This document shows positions 60,494 to 64,000 of a stretch of 64,000 bases of DNA, piece by piece. The translations under genes were made by a program, and so were the position numbers. The DNA comes from CAYHVK01 sp964360255 (lineage in GTDB: Bacteria > Bdellovibrionota > Bdellovibrionia > Bdellovibrionales > UBA1609). Each line of letters opens with the position of its first letter. Position 1 is the first letter of the stretch. The notes below the pieces were generated by a model. That model worked only from the letters and a program-made list of their open reading frames with translations, had not been told where the DNA came from and made no database searches. The DNA lies in NCBI GenBank assembly GCA_964360255.1, contig CAYHVK010000002.1, positions 1 to 64,000 on the forward strand, read 5' to 3'.

Positions 60494-61168
60494 ATGACAC
60501 ATTTGCTGCTCGTAGAAGATGATCCAATTTTAGCTGAAGGTCTAAAGCTGCGCTTAGAACTCGAGGGCTATAAAATATTTTGGGCTCAGTCGCTTAAACA
60601 AGCCTTTGAGTTGAATGAAAAAGAAACACTCAATTTAGTTCTTTTAGATTTAGGCTTGCCTGACGGCAGCGGTTTTGAGTTCTGTCTGAAGCTGAGAGAG
60701 CAGGGCTCTCGTTTACCCGTGATTATTTTAACAGCGCAAGCTGATGAAGACTCGGTGGTTGAGGGTTTTCGTGTCGGCGCTAATGACTACGTCAAAAAAC
60801 CATTTAGCCAAAAAGAACTTTTAGCCCGTATCAAAGCTTCTCTGCGCGAGCCGATCTTGCGCGACAATCAGATACGCTATGGTCAAATTTTATTACTCGT
60901 CGATCAGCGCCGTGTTTATGTAGGTGAAGAAGAGTTAATTTTAAATCGTCGCGAATTTGATTTACTCAAGATTCTTATTGAGCAGCCAGGAGCCGTAGTT
61001 ACCCGCGAAATGATGATTTCTAAGCTCGATTCAGCCGAAGACATTTTTGATCGCACAATTGACTCTCATGTGAGCCATGTGCGCAGCAAGCTTAAAAAAG
61101 CCAAAGACTGCGATGTCATTATTAAATCAGAGTATGGCGTTGGCTACAGGTTGATGACTCATGATTAA
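60494..61168 (+). CDS. OmpR-family response regulator
   Basis: The protein has 224 residues. The receiver (1-118) has Asp9-Asp10, phospho-acceptor Asp52 in LVLLDLGLPDGSG, Thr80 and Lys102 (YVKKPF). The winged-helix DNA-binding domain (130-222) has RREFDLLKILIEQPGAVVTR and SHVSHVRSKLKK. The stop overlaps the start of the histidine kinase by 8 bp, so the pair is co-translated. Probable targets are nearby envelope genes (the flanking lipoproteins and the secreted protein at 62617), by location only. PhoP/QseB-like. Confidence 0.95.
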   Translation: MTHLLLVEDDPILAEGLKLRLELEGYKIFWAQSLKQAFELNEKETLNLVLLDLGLPDGSGFEFCLKLREQGSRLPVIILTAQADEDSVVEGFRVGANDYVKKPFSQKELLARIKASLREPILRDNQIRYGQILLLVDQRRVYVGEEELILNRREFDLLKILIEQPGAVVTREMMISKLDSAEDIFDRTIDSHVSHVRSKLKKAKDCDVIIKSEYGVGYRLMTHD

Positions 61169-62515
61169 ATCTCGATTTTTTTTAAGATATGCCCTTCTTG
61201 GCACCGTTATCTCTATTGTCTTAATGCTGCTTTCAATCGCAGTCGTCGGATGGTTACGAGACTCATTTAATGATCGTTCGCTCACTCGACGAGGAGCTCC
61301 ATTTCGTATAGTCGATAGTTTAATTAATGAAATCCCGGCAGAGAAGAGAGCCTCGACTCTTATGAAAATTCAAGATCGCGGCCCTGAAAATCGTCGTCCT
61401 CCATTTTTTTTAGTAGATGCAAGCGGAAAAGTTTTGTTCCCGACTGGAGCCGAATCTACAAGAGGCTTTGAAAACTTCGCTTTTGGCACAACCCGGATCA
61501 ATGAAGCGGGTGAAGAGGAGCTGGGAGACGAAAAGTTCAGAGTTATCAAGTTATCGGGCTCGCCTCAGCAGTATTTCNNNNNNNNNNTGGAATGTTCGTG
61601 TGGATGACGCTCATACAAATGTCGGTGATTGTTTTGGCCGTTCTCATCACTATGGGTATATTAATTTATTCTCTTCGCAGCCGCGCCCGACAAGCCGAAC
61701 ATATTATTCGCGAACTCAGTCGTGGAAATCTTAAATCCCGCTTTCCGGTTACAATTATGGATGAAGTTGGCCAAGTGATGTTTTCATTCAACAAAATGGC
61801 TGACGAAATAGAACATTTGATCGAGTCTTTAAGAAAATCCGAAGGGACTCGCAAAGATTTGCTCAGGCAATTAGCTCACGATCTGCGCACGCCAATTGCT
61901 TCGTTACGAAATATGATCGAAACTGTGCGTGATCAATCTGGCGCTTTGAGTGAGCAGAAAAGAATTGAACTGCTTGATTTATCTGTACGTGAAATTGATT
62001 ATTTCAATGGTCTGGTGAATGATTTACTTTTCTTAGGTTCAGTGCAAGAGCCTTTGTATAAATCTGATGTGAGCCGTTTTGATCTGATTGATTTAATAAA
62101 GAGTGAAATTGCACCTATCGGAAATCGTTACCCCAAAATCACTGTTGATTTTGAATCCTCAGAGCCATCGATTGAAGTGCAGGGTGATAGTGCGCTTATG
62201 AAGCGCCTTGTGCGAAACGCTCTAGAGAATGCTTACTCTTTTGCTCAAGCTAAAATTCAGATACAGGTACATCAAGCAGATAAAGGCATCACCTTTAAAA
62301 TCAAAGATGACGGCCCGGGGTTTAGCCCTGAATCCTTAAAAGATTTCGGCCAGCGCAAGTTCAGCCGAATGATGCCTGTGCACGGAGAGAAAAGAATTTC
62401 AATTGGCCTTGGCTCTGTCATTATGCGCTCAATTGTTGAGGCCTTTCGAGGCGAATTGAAGGCGCAGAATGTGGAAAGCGGCGCTCAAATTGAAGTTTTC
62501 CTTCCACATTTGTAG
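61161..62515 (+). CDS. membrane sensor histidine kinase, interrupted by an assembly gap
   Basis: It is read in two frames on either side of ten Ns. The 5' part (139 codons) has TM1 (about 8-32) and a periplasmic sensor with the acidic segment NEAGEEELGDEKFRVIKLSG. The 3' part has TM2 (MSVIVLAVLITMGILIYSL), HAMP, DHp with His in LRQLAHDLRTPIASLRN, and HATPase with N-box RNALENAYSFA, DDGPGFSP and a late Gly-rich loop (ISIGLGSVIM). The true missing length must be 2 modulo 3 to join the halves. It forms a pair with the upstream regulator (8-bp overlap). Confidence 0.9.
61578..61587. other. assembly gap (10 N)
   Basis: Ten Ns inside the histidine kinase. As written the frame shifts across them, so the length is a placeholder rather than the real gap size. 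Confidence 1.
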
Positions 62516-62616
62516 TCAAAAATCTCAAATTAAATCAGAAAAATATTTTATCTTCCACAACGGCTCCACAGTCGGTTGGTATTCTGTAAATAACAAATCT
62601 CGCGAAAGGGGTTTTT

Positions 62617-62940
62617 ATGAAACTGAAATATTTAATCGCCCTAAGTTTAGTCTTAGGTTCGGTCGGTTACGCTGAAGACAGAGAAGGCCGTGGTGAGCAC
62701 AGACGTGAACTCTTCGAAGCTATGAAGGCCTGCGCTGAAGAAAACAACATCACTGTTGGCCCGGGCTCAACACCAAGTGAGGCAGATAGAGCTGTTCTCG
62801 ATAATTGCTTAGTGAATGAAAAGAAAGTTGTGACCCAAGAAGAACTCGATAAATTCAAGAGTCGTAGAGGGCCGCGACCCGAGGGTGAACATCGCCCCCA
62901 GCGCCGTGCTATCAAAGGGAGTGGTAACTCTGCAAGGTAG
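62617..62940 (+). CDS. small secreted protein downstream of the two-component system
   Basis: The protein has 107 residues. AAAGGGG precedes the ATG. The signal peptide ends at GYAED. The mature protein has two Cys (KACAEENN, DNCLVNE), helical segments and an Arg/Pro-rich basic tail (RRGPRPEGEHRPQRR). It starts 100 bp after the kinase on the same strand and ends at a terminator, so it may be regulated by this system. It resembles the placement of Spy/CpxP-like periplasmic proteins, but I see no LTxxQ motif. No family. Confidence 0.75.
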   Translation: MKLKYLIALSLVLGSVGYAEDREGRGEHRRELFEAMKACAEENNITVGPGSTPSEADRAVLDNCLVNEKKVVTQEELDKFKSRRGPRPEGEHRPQRRAIKGSGNSAR

Positions 62941-62967
62941 CCGGGATAGAGAATCTATTCTGAAAAT

Positions 62968-63000
62968 AAAAAAGACGGACTTTTTGAGTCCGTCTTTTTA
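62968..63000. terminator. bidirectional terminator
   Basis: AAAAAGACGGACT, a short T-rich loop, AGTCCGTCTTTTT. A- and T-runs on both sides serve the convergent genes at 62617 and 63038. Confidence 0.9.
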
Positions 63001-63037
63001 AACAAAGCTTTATTAAGAATCTGATTAAGTTCTTACT

Positions 63038-63436
63038 TTACATGCACTGAACGGGTTGGCCGTTTTGGTTATAAAGTAAGTAGCCCGCGCAGTTTTGTCC
63101 TTGGCAGTAACCGCTCTGACCCATACCGTTTGGTTGAGTTGAGTAGAAACCATAGCACTGTTGAGGTTGACCCATTCCGCCATTACCACCGTAGCCACCA
63201 CAGTTCTGATTTGGATACTGTTGTTGTGGGTATTGGTTCGGGTACTGCTGTTGGTATTGTTGATTAGGGTACTGTTGGTTCGGATACTGTTGTGTTTGGT
63301 AACAGTTCTGTCCGTAGTAGCCGTTACTATTGTTGTTGTTATCTTTCTTGTCTTTGCTGCAAGCGATTTGAACGCTAGCAACTAGGACGATAAGAGATAC
63401 GCGAATAAAGTTCTTAATAAAGTTTTTTGTTTTCAT
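63038..63436 (-). CDS. Gln/Asn/Tyr-rich prion-like lipoprotein, paralogue 2
   Basis: The protein has 132 residues from the ATG at 63436 (AAGGAGGG directly upstream; a longer frame to 63472 lacks an RBS). A lipobox-like QIAC precedes SKDKKDNNNN. The mature N-terminal half is low-complexity: repeated QQYPNQ-type hexads (about residues 50-85), then Gly-rich, then a Cys-bearing end (CYGFY, GYCQGQNCAGYLLYNQ). It ends with the same motif as paralogue 1 (59837). Such Q/N/Y-rich stretches can phase-separate or aggregate; whether this one does is unknown. Confidence 0.8.
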   Translation of the reverse strand: MKTKNFIKNFIRVSLIVLVASVQIACSKDKKDNNNNSNGYYGQNCYQTQQYPNQQYPNQQYQQQYPNQYPQQQYPNQNCGGYGGNGGMGQPQQCYGFYSTQPNGMGQSGYCQGQNCAGYLLYNQNGQPVQCM

Positions 63437-63585
63437 ACCCTCCTTAAGAGCAAGGGTGGAGCCATCTTCCATAATTGTATAAAGTCTAGTAATATCATAT
63501 TGTTATGATGATTTTTGAGAAAAAATAACCCATCTCAACTGTCGAACTTAAAATTTACCGACCTTTTTTGTCACCTTTTTAGGTA

Positions 63586-64000
63586 CTACCACCAGTACGA
63601 TTTGGCGGGCATAGGTCCTCGTTTTAGATAAGATTTGTAGGCTTTTTGATAGCGTTTATTAGAAGATTTGAGCGGGCGATGCTTAAGATCGATAAGATAC
63701 TGCTCAGCCTTCCATACATTTTTAAGGCTTTTACGCCAGTTGGCTTGCGAATCATCGAGATGAGCCAGCTGGAAGCCTGTAATGCGACCAGTTTTATCGA
63801 TATAAGGCTCAAAATAACTCCATACTAAGTCACGTAAAGATCGATAAATCGGTGGGCGGCCATGTAGGCCGTCATCTCTTGAGCGAGCCACTGAGCCCCA
63901 GCGACGTCGTCTTTGAAAAACATAGATAACGTGATCAAGTCCATCTTGGCTTTCAAAGCTGACGACAAGTGGCGGATAGCCGTTTTTCTCTAAAATAGCC
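63586..64000 (-). CDS. conserved hypothetical protein, 5' end beyond window
   Basis: The minus-strand frame is open to base 64000, giving at least 138 residues; a GTG at 63891 would cut the conserved part, so the gene surely continues. Visible features: GYPPLVVSFESQDGLDHVIY, then RRRRWGSVARSRDDGL, then PPIYRSLRDLVWSYFEPY. This pattern (a short beta-barrel-like core with RWG and YRSLR-L) recurs in a transglutaminase-like conserved family of unknown function. The end is Lys/Arg/Tyr-rich. Enzyme residues cannot be judged from this fragment. Confidence 0.7.
   Translation of the reverse strand, partial: AILEKNGYPPLVVSFESQDGLDHVIYVFQRRRRWGSVARSRDDGLHGRPPIYRSLRDLVWSYFEPYIDKTGRITGFQLAHLDDSQANWRKSLKNVWKAEQYLIDLKHRPLKSSNKRYQKAYKSYLKRGPMPAKSYWW

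Noticed and set aside
1..64000. CRISPR arrays, prophage, transposases, toxin-antitoxin pairs
   Set aside because: No regularly spaced direct repeats, recombinases or phage genes were seen; the repeats present are short inverted or stop-linked elements.

Overview
The window reads as chromosome of a Gram-negative, predatory-bacterium-like member of the Bdellovibrionota (Bdellovibrio-type). This placement is inference. It rests on outer-membrane barrels, lipoproteins, Lnt, a Slt-type transglycosylase and a type IV pilin; an AgmX/PglI-type small lipoprotein; a PutA lacking a DNA-binding domain; and several hypothetical families I associate with Bdellovibrio (the duplicated PBECR2-like protein at 25361-26332 and the Cys/Tyr-rich lipoproteins near 60 kb and 63 kb). 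There are no rRNAs, transposases, integrases, CRISPR arrays or prophage genes. One tRNA (His) is present. Ten Ns at 61578-61587 interrupt a histidine kinase gene and show a draft assembly.

Layout. 1-6.6 kb: the end of a histidine kinase, then an envelope cluster. This holds a 1055-residue RND/MMPL transporter fused to a LolA-like outer-membrane-lipoprotein-sorting domain, a divergent secreted protein, and an outer-membrane barrel resembling the DUF1302 type. 6.8-14.2 kb: a Fis-type regulator, an S41 protease, a TPR protein, a three-gene membrane cluster ending in RDD and rhomboid proteins, and a small barrel. 14.4-21.4 kb: DJ-1/PfpI, PutA, Hsp33 and small secreted proteins, including one built from five 16-residue Cys repeats. 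21.4-22.0 kb: a gene-free, hairpin-dense segment that may encode a structured RNA. 22-29.6 kb: a matrixin-like protease, a coiled-coil/Hsp20 fusion, the PBECR2-like protein and lipoproteins. 29.8-39 kb: lnt-mutS2, a zinc-ribbon protein, a subtilase and a large unknown secreted protein. 39-46 kb: Slt-like transglycosylase, EamA transporter, HtpX, ClpA and ClpS. 46.6-50.9 kb: PilA-type pilin and a fused membrane/spermidine-synthase-like protein. 51-54.2 kb: dnaJ and dnaK, each behind the same heat-shock-like promoter motif. 54.4-59.8 kb: barrel, WaaE-type glycosyltransferase, FecR protein, tRNA-His, phenylalanine hydroxylase with repeated operator-like palindromes, CvfB-like protein and DUF924. 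59.8-63.5 kb: a two-component system flanked by two paralogous small lipoproteins. A partial gene runs off the right edge.

The content is mostly housekeeping: envelope biogenesis, proteostasis (HtpX, ClpSA, DnaK/J, Hsp33, Hsp20-like) and amino-acid catabolism (PutA, PhhA). The least explained items are the RND-LolA fusion with its partner barrel, the structured RNA candidate at 21.45-21.76 kb, a roughly 98-bp inverted-repeat element in two convergent gaps, a 30-nt repeat placed directly after stop codons, and TGACA-N3-TGTCA sites upstream of phhA.
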